Below are positions 35,101-44,400 of a DNA stretch of 64,000 nucleotides, one piece after another. A model generated the notes under the pieces. That model was not told the origin of the DNA. It worked only from the letters and a program-made list of their open reading frames with translations, and did no database searches. The position numbers and the translations under genes were made by a program. This DNA is from Drosophila pseudoobscura (lineage: Eukaryota > Arthropoda > Insecta > Diptera > Drosophilidae): the NCBI RefSeq assembly GCF_009870125.1, contig NC_046682.1, positions 682,001 through 746,000 on the forward strand, in the 5' to 3' direction. Positions within the stretch are counted from its first letter, which is position 1. Every line of letters begins with the position of its first letter.

Positions 35101-36355
35101 GAGTCTCCTTTGGCGCTCAATTATTTGACACTAGACTCTAAGCCATACCGCAGGGCATGCGATATTGCTCTTGAGAAAGTTGTCGAAAAGGAAAAGGAGG
35201 CAGCTGCGTGCACATTTGCTTTGGCATACGGCTCCGCCATCAAACAGATTAACAAGTGGGTATTGTTGCCACCACGCTGCCTCAAGTGTGCTGGTGCACC
35301 TGGCCAACGCGAACTCGCTGATGAGTTCACAGTCAAGTTACCAAATACCAAGGCTGACCTCGTGTTTGTCGTTGACATCAATGTAACGCCCGCAGTTCTA
35401 GGCAGTCTTATATCACCAGCAATCACCGAGATTCGCGAGTCACTCAAGAGCCGCGGCTTTACAGATGTGCAAATTGGCGTTATTATATTTGACGAATCAA
35501 AACGATATCCAGCTTTGCTCACAAGTGATAGCGGAAAAATTAACTACAAGGGAAATGTTGCAAATGTTCAGCTAAACGGACCTAAACGATTCTGTGACAA
35601 TTGTGTGGAGCAAATAATTACCGAGAAGAAAGTTCTTGACATTTACAATGCGCTAGAGCGTCTGGTGAAAGGTCTTGTTCCCCAGTCGGATGAAAAGGCC
35701 TTCCATCTGGCCCTAGACTATCCCTTCCGAGCTGGCGCTGCAAAGAGCATTATTGGAGTGCGCAGTGACTCACTAGAATATAAAAATTGGGTAAGCATTG
35801 TTTTTCTTCATTTTGAAATACATTAATAGAAACATGTATACTTTTTTGCCAATAGTGGAAGTTTGTACGAGCTCAAATTACTGAAGGCGTTACTAAGTTT
35901 GATGGTGCTCTTCTCCATCTCATAGCACCAGTAAAGGCGCTTTCATTGGATGGAGTTCCAGCCGAAAAACTAGTTGGTAAATATATAAAAGTTACCTGAC
36001 CTTAACACATATTTACAAAATGTTTATTACAGGCTTTAATTCTCGCTTAATTGCCACTTTAGATGGTAAAGATAACAAGAAGCGTCCCAAACTCCAATTT
36101 GAAAGTGACATGGGTATTGATTTTGTTCTCAACAACGGAGGATGGGTGTTTGCCACTCAAAACTTTGACAATTTAAAGGCACCAGAGCAAAGGAAATTCC
36201 TGAACCAAATTACATCGTCTATCGCAGATACTCTCTTCAAGACCGAGGTCGTTAGTGATTGCCGCTGCCTTCCGGTTCATGGACTACACGGCCAGCATAA
36301 ATGTATCATCAAATCGTCAAGCTTTATCCCGAATAAGAAGCCAAAGGCCGCATAA
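23126..36355 (+). CDS. apolpp: Apolipophorin precursor (apoLpp; retinoid- and fatty acid-binding glycoprotein)
   Basis: Seven coding exons read as 23126-23201, 26053-26082, 26146-33323, 33391-33611, 33672-35790, 35856-35976 and 36033-36355. All have GT/AG sites and keep frame, giving 3355 aa, close to the length I recall for D. melanogaster (about 3350). It begins with a signal peptide (MARTTYFWRFIALLLALILTV). A large lipid-transfer (vitellogenin-type) N-terminal module follows from KYIPGNYYEYAFDS. A furin-type RARR site near residues 705-708 is where the precursor is expected to split into apoLpp-II and apoLpp-I. A long beta-rich middle, amphipathic helices (exons 4-5) and a von Willebrand D-type domain (HLFTFDGQHYMYPGNCKY, near residue 2800) come next. 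Family knowledge: it is the main haemolymph lipoprotein scaffold, lipidated by MTP and LTP. Intron 1 (2.85 kb) carries a P-element relic; the other introns are short. A very solid call. Confidence 0.97.
23228..25590 (-). mobile_element. P-element relic in apolpp intron 1
   Basis: Lies antisense to apolpp. Bases 23228-23258 match the 31-bp P-element terminal inverted repeat as I recall it at about 25 of 31 positions (CATGATGCAATTATACATGG, then tggtctcgtcg), marking the element's 3' end. Transposase pieces follow on the minus strand up to about 25560: a C-terminal part near 23430-23680, NSQSTENKENEPENVEF near 23770, the block with FGAMRSRGGQFDHPTPLQFK near 24150, HINVRSLAKQKVKLAMQLF near 24560, YPVVAIVSDLGPGNQRLW near 24900, and a THAP-type segment near 25370-25480. 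The matching 5' terminal repeat was not found. It has stops and internal deletions and is immobile. Confidence 0.88.
23433..25480 (-). pseudogene. P-type transposase remnant (THAP DNA-binding, catalytic and C-terminal parts)
   Basis: Read 5' to 3' on the minus strand. A THAP-like tail (FKICDSHFKTSQWKSAPNKG, then QTYKRRRLIDDAVP) is followed by a donor-like 'gagtaagt' and an intron-like gap. Then come a leucine-rich stretch (HRISQQLEDSRQLEKSLNEK), LYVLAFDEMKVTAAFEYE separated from the preceding part by an apparent deletion, and RMDSDTLYTIMKKLHQRGYP. The GTP-binding and catalytic core region continues to 24073, and the C-terminal exon lies at 23744-24028 and 23433-23678. Several segments present in active P transposase are missing and frames shift, so no full protein can be made. 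Confidence 0.82.
25605..25965 (-). repeat. Decayed DINE-1 pieces within apolpp intron 1
   Basis: Reverse-oriented fragments 'atatactttatggggtc', 'cttccttctgggta' and, further on, 'tcttatagtctct' recall DINE-1 modules. They are diverged and incomplete. They lie where the missing 5' end of the P relic would be expected. Confidence 0.45.
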
Positions 36356-36416
36356 AACGTCGATTTCGCGTTCGCCCATAAATACATTTATAATTTTTAC
36401 GTAAACTATAGAATGT

Positions 36417-36425
36417 AAATAAAAA
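36417..36425 (+). terminator. Poly(A) signal of apolpp
   Basis: AATAAA within 'gtaaataaaaaaataag' lies about 65 bases after the apolpp stop codon in AT-rich sequence, a typical placement for a short 3' UTR. Confidence 0.6.
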
Positions 36426-36632
36426 AATAAGTTATTAAAAATGTACTCAAGAAGGATTTTATTTTCAATGAAAGGAAAGGTATAAAAGATAAGTACTTGA
36501 TGAACTAAAACTAGTTTTATGGATCCATTTCTTGCTTAAGGGATCATTTTGGAAATTTCATAGCCAATGAATTAATTTTAGAATGAACGCTGTTCTTAAA
36601 AGTCAAACAGCTTTATATACATATCATTAATA

Positions 36633-36740
36633 GGCTATTCCCACTGACGACCATCCACCATCCATTTCGAGGACTATCCGAAAGGTTTAGCTGTTCCAAA
36701 AATTTCCCAGATATACCACCATCCATCTTGTCTGTTCCTA
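36633..36740 (+). repeat. Harbinger-like element end, isolated copy
   Basis: The block starting 'ggctattcccactgacgacc' and 'atccaccatccatttcga', then 'gctgttccaaaaatttccca', matches the reverse complement of 45000-45105 over about 100 bases with scattered differences. That sequence is the right end of an inverted-repeat element in Zyx intron 1. Here only one end is present. Confidence 0.6.
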
Positions 36741-37470
36741 CGCCGCACGTTTCTATGCGATAGTTAGCCGATGGTTTTCAAGTGCAAACCTAAAAACACT
36801 AACCATACAGTATACTGTAGTAGTGGTCAAGCAGCCAGTGTTGCGGCCCAAATGAAATTACTTTGTTGTCGTTTGTTATTTGCAATGCCCACTGTAAAAA
36901 TCATTTGTTATCGCATATGCTTACGCACGGCAGCGAAATCGTTCGTCTCTTTATATCGCCACTATCAATCCTTCGTTCTCGGTTTAGCAGCCCCCAGCAG
37001 CTCTAACGTTCTCAGTCTATCGAACTCTCTCGCTCGCGTCTAAGCCTGCTGCATAGCGCCCGGCAATTTGGCCGGTCTTGCATTTTAATCTTGAGCTAAT
37101 CGTCGCAGCTATCAGATCAACATACCCACTTCGATCGTTTACCCACTTACTTACATATGTTTATACGCAATAAGTCGGTTTACATATGCCAATAAATTGT
37201 GAATGTTGTTTAAACTCCCGACATTCATTTAATTTAAAACTCGCAACAGTTATTAAAAACGCTTAATAGCTTAACAGCTATCTTAACGAAATTGTTCAGC
37301 TTCTGGTCTTCTTATTGATACCCAGAATATGTATCAGGATAGAGATATATATTCAGGAATCTAATAAAATGCACATATAGGTAACAAACATGTCCATACG
37401 AAAAAAGTCGTTATCTTGGGTTTTAAAACAGCGTTGAACAGAGAATTTTAACATCAATTAAAGGAAACAT
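36741..37470. other. Intergenic stretch, nothing recognised
   Basis: The frame at 36771-37043 (90 codons) shows no domain. The sequence looks like diverged repeat debris of mixed origin. No promoter or RNA gene was identified. Confidence 0.4.
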
Positions 37471-38260
37471 TGTGACGTCCAGCGCCAGGAAAACCAAGCG
37501 CCGGTACTACAAACACCAACACAAACATTAGAAACACCAAGAAGAAACCATGAAGTCTAAGTACACTAGAAACACCAATAACACCATGCAGACTAAGTCA
37601 AAAGTATTAGTAGCAATAAGGATAAGTAGCACATAAGAGACAAAATTCATTCACTTGCATATAAGTACAAATGAAATAAACAGAAAAAGAACAAACAATA
37701 AGAAAACCCGAAAGAAAAATAAAGCCACCATGAGCACAGCCACCCACGGTCACACAACCACAACACAACCCACAACTGAGCATAACAAGTGATACCCAAG
37801 CACCCACGGGTAGACTATCAGCTGATCCGCACAAAACGTTGGGAACATTCCATACGGATCAGCTGCTTTTCGGGAATAAAAGGGGCACCGCCGGAGCGAT
37901 CAGCATCAGTTCGGCTCCGGCCAGTGGAGAGGTTAGCATCAGCAGCAACCACCAACACCCCCAGCGATCCTCCCATCCCTCTCGGAGAGCACTTAAACCA
38001 CCTTCTCTCGTAGCGCACTTAAACCGCCGCAACATTTCTTTTCCACGGAGCGCACTTAAACCTCCGCCACAACTCGCCACAACAAATCTTCCCCTCGGAG
38101 CGCCGTTAATCCTCCGCGACATCGACCAACACCGTCCGGACGATAATCAGGACAGCACGCAGCTATCCGCAGCGTGCGGCCACCCCGAACGACGACCGAC
38201 CCCGAAGGAAGACCCGTGCACCTACCAAATTCTGTACCTTTTAAGAACATTTTTTTTAAC
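37471..38260 (+). repeat. LTR-like block, possible solo LTR
   Basis: A GC-richer block starting TGTGACGTCCAGC. It has a TATA-like GAATAAAAGG at about 37874-37883 followed by 'caccgccggagcgatcagc', and an AT-rich end near 38250. Four imperfect copies of 'ggagcgcacttaaacc' lie at about 37983, 38010, 38056 and 38096. CAGCTGATCCG (37819-37829) and CGGATCAGCTG (37855-37865) form a perfect 11-bp inverted repeat just upstream of the TATA-like box. No retroviral-type coding sequence adjoins it, so a solo LTR is the best reading, but the right end and the target duplication are not clear. Confidence 0.45.
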
Positions 38261-39505
38261 ATTCTAGATGCTAAATAATTATATATATATATTTGCACAC
38301 AAATATGGGTTCGACGATACGCGTCAAATCGGTCGGCAAAGGCTTTAAACTTAATTAGAAGCTCTCGTTTTTCAATTGCGGCATTTATTTATTGGCGACG
38401 CGACGTAGTTAACATGTAGCAAACGTCAGATGTAAAATGAATTTTACATGTTCTATTTCGGGAAGAAGAAGATGTCGTATTTCTGAGAAGAAGAAAGTCA
38501 GATTTAGTTGCACTTTTTCAAGGCGAGTTGAAAGAAAGAGATGGAGATAGAGCTGCTCTGTTCCATCACGAAGACCTTGACCTCGTCAACTTCCACAAGA
38601 TGGTATGGGTCGTCGAATCAATTTATCAGCCGGATAAATTTATATTTACATATCTATATAGAAATAGAATTTCTTTATTCCGAATTGTATAACAATTAAA
38701 TTACATATATTCCCCTTGGATTATATGAAATATATTTTAATTTACAATTATGAAATCATATTTTGTTTGATAGTTGGCCTCTTATGTGTTATAGCCGCAT
38801 TTGTCGCCGATCATTGGGTGAAAAGTTGCCTGTGAAAGACAAAAGTTTGATCAAAATTAGAAATGAAACGGAAAGTCATGTAGTATGTTAATGTGTTGCA
38901 CTAGGCGCAAAATGTGCCGCATTTCTTGCAAGATTCTGCATCGCAGCAGAAGGCCGGATAGTCGGTCGGATTGTAGAGGATTGTAGGATTGTAGGATTGT
39001 AGATTGTCTGCGCTTCCACTACAGCCATTCCCTGCAAACCATTTCTCCTTAATCTCCTTGGGGAACAATTTTTCAACTTCGTCTGTATGAGTTCTGCTCT
39101 TTGAAGCAATCAATGTTAAATTCATACTTTCGTAAAAATCACAAATGTCGCCTTTAATTATAAGCCTGTCTGTCCTCTGTCCGTCAGTTCCGCTTCGGTT
39201 CCAGCCTTACTCAACAAAAGGTTCCTTCTGTTGGTCAATGAAATCCCAACAATCGACACCGTCTTCACCCGTTTGAATGTTGGCGATGGAGGCGATAGAG
39301 GCGATGGAACTGACGGCGCAGATAGAGTGTACGGCGCACATAGAGTATACGGAGATACGACGCAGATGGAGCCATGATGAAGGAAGCCATGAATGCGGAA
39401 AAAAGACGACTGACGGGGCAAGGAGGACAAAAGCTCGATTGGAGCTAACTGTGCCCATAAAACAGTGCAATGCTGTAAAAAAATCATTTAAACAAAAATG
39501 TTAAT
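38261..39505. other. Intergenic, unrecognised sequence with small tandem repeats
   Basis: Includes a tandem 'aggattgt' run near 38975-39005 and 'gatggaggcgatagaggc' repeats near 39284-39310. Two overlapping minus-strand frames at 38888-39125 include CCDAESCKKCGTFCA, a cysteine-rich tail that I cannot assign. They could be a decayed gene fragment. Confidence 0.35.
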
Positions 39506-39511
39506 TGCCAG

Positions 39512-39602
39512 GCTCCAACCGCACCAGATCCCTGCTCAGAAGCTCGAACCCCACCAGATCCCTCCCAGGCAGCTCCAACCCTACCAAATCCCTCCCCAGC
39601 AG
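39512..39602 (+). repeat. Three tandem copies of a ~30-bp unit
   Basis: Units starting at 39512, 39543 and 39573 share the pattern 'ctc.aacc.caccagatccct' followed by 'c.cagcag', with a few substitutions each. The reading is proline-rich in one frame, but there is no open frame of useful length. Confidence 0.75.
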
Positions 39603-39787
39603 CTCTAAAAACAGAAGGATTAGCCGAGAGGCTAGTAAATTTAGATTTAAATTAAGTTTTTTTTTTTTAATTTAAGTTTGAATTAGGATTTTATTTTTAA
39701 ATTATACTCCTATAGAAGCACGACGTAAGTACCCCAAGAAACCTATTAATAAAATTTCACTAACATAATTCTCTACTGCCAGCACAC

Positions 39788-40039
39788 ATAAGAAATGGAA
39801 GACAGTATCCAAAATCCAAAGAGAGGCGATACCAGTGGCACTTCAAGGCAAGGATGTGATCGGCCTGGCAAAAACCGGCTCTGGAAAGACGGGAGCCTTT
39901 GCCCTGCCCATTTTGAATGCGCTACTGGAGAGCCTGCAACGGTATTTCACGCTGGTGCTACCGCCCTCACGTGAATTGTCCTTCCATATAGGCGAACAGT
40001 TCGAGGAGCTCGGTAAGTGGTCATCTAGTGCTAGACTAT
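39788..40039 (+). pseudogene. DEAD-box RNA helicase gene fragment
   Basis: One frame reads [20 protein letters not shown], then [20 protein letters not shown], then [20 protein letters not shown]. This is the Q motif, motif I (Walker A, GSGKT) and motif Ia (here PPSREL instead of the usual PTREL) of a DEAD-box helicase, most like the DDX47/Rrp3 type (CG9253 in D. melanogaster, from memory). It ends at a donor-like 'ctcggtaagt', as at an exon boundary, and reads a stop 24-27 bases later. Motifs II-VI are absent downstream. It looks like a captured or duplicated exon piece of a gene located elsewhere, now decaying. Confidence 0.8.
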
Positions 40040-41421
40040 AAATAATAATCGGATAAAATTATGAGCTCAGAGCTGAGGGTCCCAGCTATCTAGTAATATT
40101 CATTCGAATATCAAAAACGAGTAATATGATTCAACTTGAATGCAAATAATTTGTCAGCAAATTTTCGGTATATTTTAAAAATTGTGAGGTATTTCGGTAT
40201 ATTTCTGAGGGTCAGACCGTATACCTTATCACCGATATAGAACTGGCCAGGCACATGGAATAAATACAGATTAAATAAATAATATTAATAATATAATCTA
40301 TGTAATGTCTCGTCGCCGCATTAAACAAAAGTTTTTACTTTACTTTCGTTGCTGCCCATCGTAACTCAGAGTTGGCCCAATATTTAAACTCGAACGGACT
40401 GAAAATGTGTGTGTGTATATGCATATATCTATACATGTATGTATATACAACAACAGTAACAGTGTAACAGATACGCTCCAGCATATTTTTAAGATTAAGA
40501 TACTCGAAAAAAATAATCCACAGTTAAACTACTAATATTGATTTTTAAAATCTGTTGTTTGTGGTGAGTTAAATTTTTGTTTTATTTATGTATGTACAAA
40601 ATATTTTTGTGTGCTGCAGCTAATGTATCAACAAAAGGAAAGGATGTAGTTAATTATTGGAATAGACCAATCTGCTTTTCTATTAATTGAATTATCTGTA
40701 TTGAAATCGGAATAACTATCAGGTATCATGGATACCAACGCATAGACATCGTTTTTGCTGTAATATGTACATAAAGTGGCTCACAGCTTAGGGCATGCCC
40801 TGCATATGTTCATATGTTTATGCTTATTTTTGCTTGTTAGAATCGAAGCCAGGAAAATTAAAAAAAGTTATATTTCAAGTTTCTAAATTTACTTCTGGGC
40901 ATGAGATAAGTGATAATAGCAACTGATAAATGCAAGTGATAAATGCAACCTGTAAACAGGTAAGCATTTACATATATATATGTATATATATATATATATA
41001 TATATCAGGTTTACGGATCGTTTATATTGTTACTGTGTGATCCAATTAAGGGTTTCCTTATCAAAGAAAATTATATCAAAACCCCAGAATTTTCCCTAAC
41101 TACAAAAAAATCTTCGAGAATAGCTTATTATACCCGATGGATTTATGTTTCCGACCCCATAAAGTATATACGTGTATTCTTGATCAGCATCAAAAGCGAG
41201 ACAATTGAGCCATGTCTGTCTATCCGTCTTGTTTGACGCCTAGTTCTCAGAGACTATAAGAGCTAGGCAACGAAATTTTGTATCCAGATTCGTATCCACT
41301 ATAGCTTAAATTTACTGTTATACCCAATATATATAGTGACAAAACTAAAAATTTTAATAAACGTATTCTAATTACTTTTATTACATTATGCTCAGATTAA
41401 CATCAGTCTAAGTCTGTCGGC
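40040..41421. other. Region upstream of Zyx, AT-rich
   Basis: AT-rich with a (TA)n run near 40972-41005 and a DINE-1 fragment at 41129-41330. No gene recognised. The Zyx promoter and untranslated first exon may lie here. Confidence 0.4.
41129..41330 (+). repeat. DINE-1 fragment
   Basis: Reads 'tatacccgatggatttatg', 'ttccgaccccataaagtata', 'ttgatcagcatcaaaagcg', 'gccatgtctgtctatccg' and 'agactataagagctag', then breaks off. It is collinear with the left part of complete DINE-1 copies. It ends about 90 bases before the Zyx start codon. Confidence 0.8.
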
Positions 41422-44400
41422 ATGGAATCTTTGGAATTGCAACTTAGGGAGTTGTCGGTATTGAATAACGTTCAGCCGTTGCCGCCGAAAGGGTTTGCCG
41501 TCGAGTATGTAAGACAAGGAAAAGTCGCAGAATTAGTTGGAAATTTACAGCAAAATCCATATGCTGTACAAGATGATACTCTCTATAAGAAAATGGCTCC
41601 ATCTGTTCCACCAAAGCCGCCAAAGAAGCATAATGAGATGCCTCAGGTATGCATTCACTACTGATGAAATCAAACTACACATATACCTCACTTTGCAGTT
41701 GCTTATACAACCATATAGCCAACGACGCCATGTCTGTAAACCATAACCTTCATAGGCATCGTACATATCTATGTATAGGAACTTTTTTCCTCACTAGTTA
41801 TGGTCAACAAAATACCAATACATAATTACTGCTAACATTTACATACGTTAACAGTACAATTTTCGCTCTGAGGGTTAAATCTAAGGTCTTTGAGAACATT
41901 GTTTTGGGCGTAATATTTTGATGTTTGTCCTTATTATACCTTGCAATCTGTTCTAACATCGACAAGGCGCAGTTTTTCTAGTTTATGGTTAGTAAATAAT
42001 CCATATCGCGTTGCCAATAGGTTTTGTCTGTCTGACCCAAGGTTAGGTTAACCCAGAAGACCCTCAGAGGGGCCCCGCATAGGCCAGTAGGGCCCTTAGT
42101 TATCCATATGGAGATTTGTTTTTATTCTTAGCAAAGGCAAGCTCCTTCGGCGTCCTCTTGTTGGCATCTTTCACTGAAACCAGTACCGGGGCGCCGGTAT
42201 CTTCTTGCCCGACCTGTGAGTAATCCCACTAATCTTCTGCAGTCCTACCATGATAGTTGCAGTAAGTAGTGGCTGAGTTTTTCATTGCGTTCTTTGCTGT
42301 GGTTTTCGAAACTCCAAATTGCTTTAAAGCGTTCTAAGGGAGACAGGCAAACCTGGGAAACCAAAATATCCGTACTAACCTTGTCGTGCTTAGGGTGTCT
42401 AGTACCTTCCTGCTTGCCAAGACTCTTCTGGAACTGACCTTGGCTACGTTTAAGTTCAATTATGGAGCTGAGGGTCGATGAACAAACCTCCGTTATAGTA
42501 AGTTATAAGTTGCCTCTTGATGTTCAACATTTCCTCGACTTTGTGCTGACTATTGCAGCCTAATTAATCGCCATTCGTTACACTGCCCTCAGCCTAATCT
42601 TGTTCGTCCCCAACAAGTCCAAGTCTCTCAGCCGTACTATTTTGTAGGGTCAGTTGGCAGTTGGGGTCAGGGTCAGTTAGCCACTCCCTAAATTCCTCGA
42701 AATTTAACTAGAAATTGTGGAAACTTTGTTTATAAGACATTTGGCATTTTTATACCCAAAATGAGTATAGGGTTATGTTAGATTAGTGGGGAAAATGGAT
42801 GTGTGTAACGTCCAGAAGGAAGCGTTTCCGTCTGTCCGTCCCTATTAGCGGTATCCCTATTATTTGGTATCCACACTCCTGTTAGATCTCACTGTTGCAT
42901 GTGTATTTCAAAATTTCGCCCAACCCCCTTCCACCCTCACAAAGGACAAAAATCTGTGGCATCCACACTATTAAAGATACGAGAAAACTAAAAACGCATA
43001 ATCATTAAGAGTGACCATATCTACGAGTTTGCCGAATCTGAATCAGATCGGATCATTTATATAGCCAAAAGTAGCAAATCAATTTGCAGTTTCAGTTTCA
43101 TTCGCATTTGCAATTCGCCCGCAAACATTCTCGCTCAATGTAGCCATACTGACTATATATCGGGTATATCCACTATGTATCGGGTTTCCCTTAGTTTTGA
43201 ATGTAATAGGTTCTGCACACTGAGCCCATCCCTGGGGAATGGTGGGATTTTTTGACAGATGTGAAACTCCGATTCACACTCACCATCCACCATCCGTCAA
43301 AAACAGCTGATGCCAATAACAAGTACATTATATTTGGGCGGAAGATTTAACCTTTTTTTTTCTTATAATGGATGATGAAGATGTAGCAATTATTTCGGCC
43401 GTGTTTCAACAGCAAAATATGCGAACAGCCCGATAGCAGCAACAGCTCTGGTGATTTTAATCAGTCATCAGGACAGATACGATCTGCAATCGCAAAATAT
43501 TGTTTAGACCAAAATGAAAGTTTCAAACTTATTTATTTAAATTTCTCAGCACTTCCAATAAGTCATTGTGGAATTGTTTTTGCGTTCTTCTTCCTGCGAA
43601 GGTCCTGCTCTTCGAATCGCTCTCTGGCGATCTCTGTCATCCAAGAAGTGTCGACTTTTTTGGTTCGCTTTGGCGGGGGCCTTTGTTGCCAGAAAAGGTG
43701 CTGGAGCTACATGATCCGTCCAGATCCAACTCGATAATGTTCGAAAAAAATCATTATTAAAGAATAAATTATGCATAGCATAAAGCATTTACAGAGCATA
43801 CAAATATTTGTTCTATGTTGGCAGTCGTCTCCCATTAATTCGCCACACACTTGCAAATGCAGCCTGGCAGACTCGGCCATGCCGCATTCAATCTCATCGC
43901 CAGCCTTGAATGCATCCGAGCCATTGGGCATGATTGTTGTTGTTATACCCGATACTCAAAATGTAACGTCCAGAAGGAATCGTTTCCGACCTCATAAAGT
44001 ATATATATTCTTGATCAGCATCAATAGCCGAGTCGATTGAGCCATGTCTGTCTGTCCGTCCGTCTGTCCGTCCCCTTCAGCGCCTAGTGCTCAAAGACTA
44101 TAAGAGCTAGAGTAACGATGTTTTGGATCCAGACTTCTGTGATATGTCACTGCTACAAGAATATTTCAAAACTTTGCCCCGCCCACTTCCGCCCCCACAA
44201 AGGGCGAAAATCTGTGGCATTCACAATTTCGACGATACGAGAAAACTAAAAACGCAGAATCATAGAGGATGACTATATGTTCTAGAGTGTAAAATCTGAA
44301 CCACTTCGTATAATTATCATAGCCAGAATCAATAAAACAATTTCATTCTTTCTCGCTCTGTTTCTCTAACACACAGGTTTCATGGTATTTTTCGCCAATT

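Noticed and set aside
37839..38267. A 142-codon plus-strand frame in the LTR-like block
   Set aside because: The arginine-, proline- and serine-rich reading follows the GC-rich repeat composition and matches no protein family; the block looks regulatory rather than coding.
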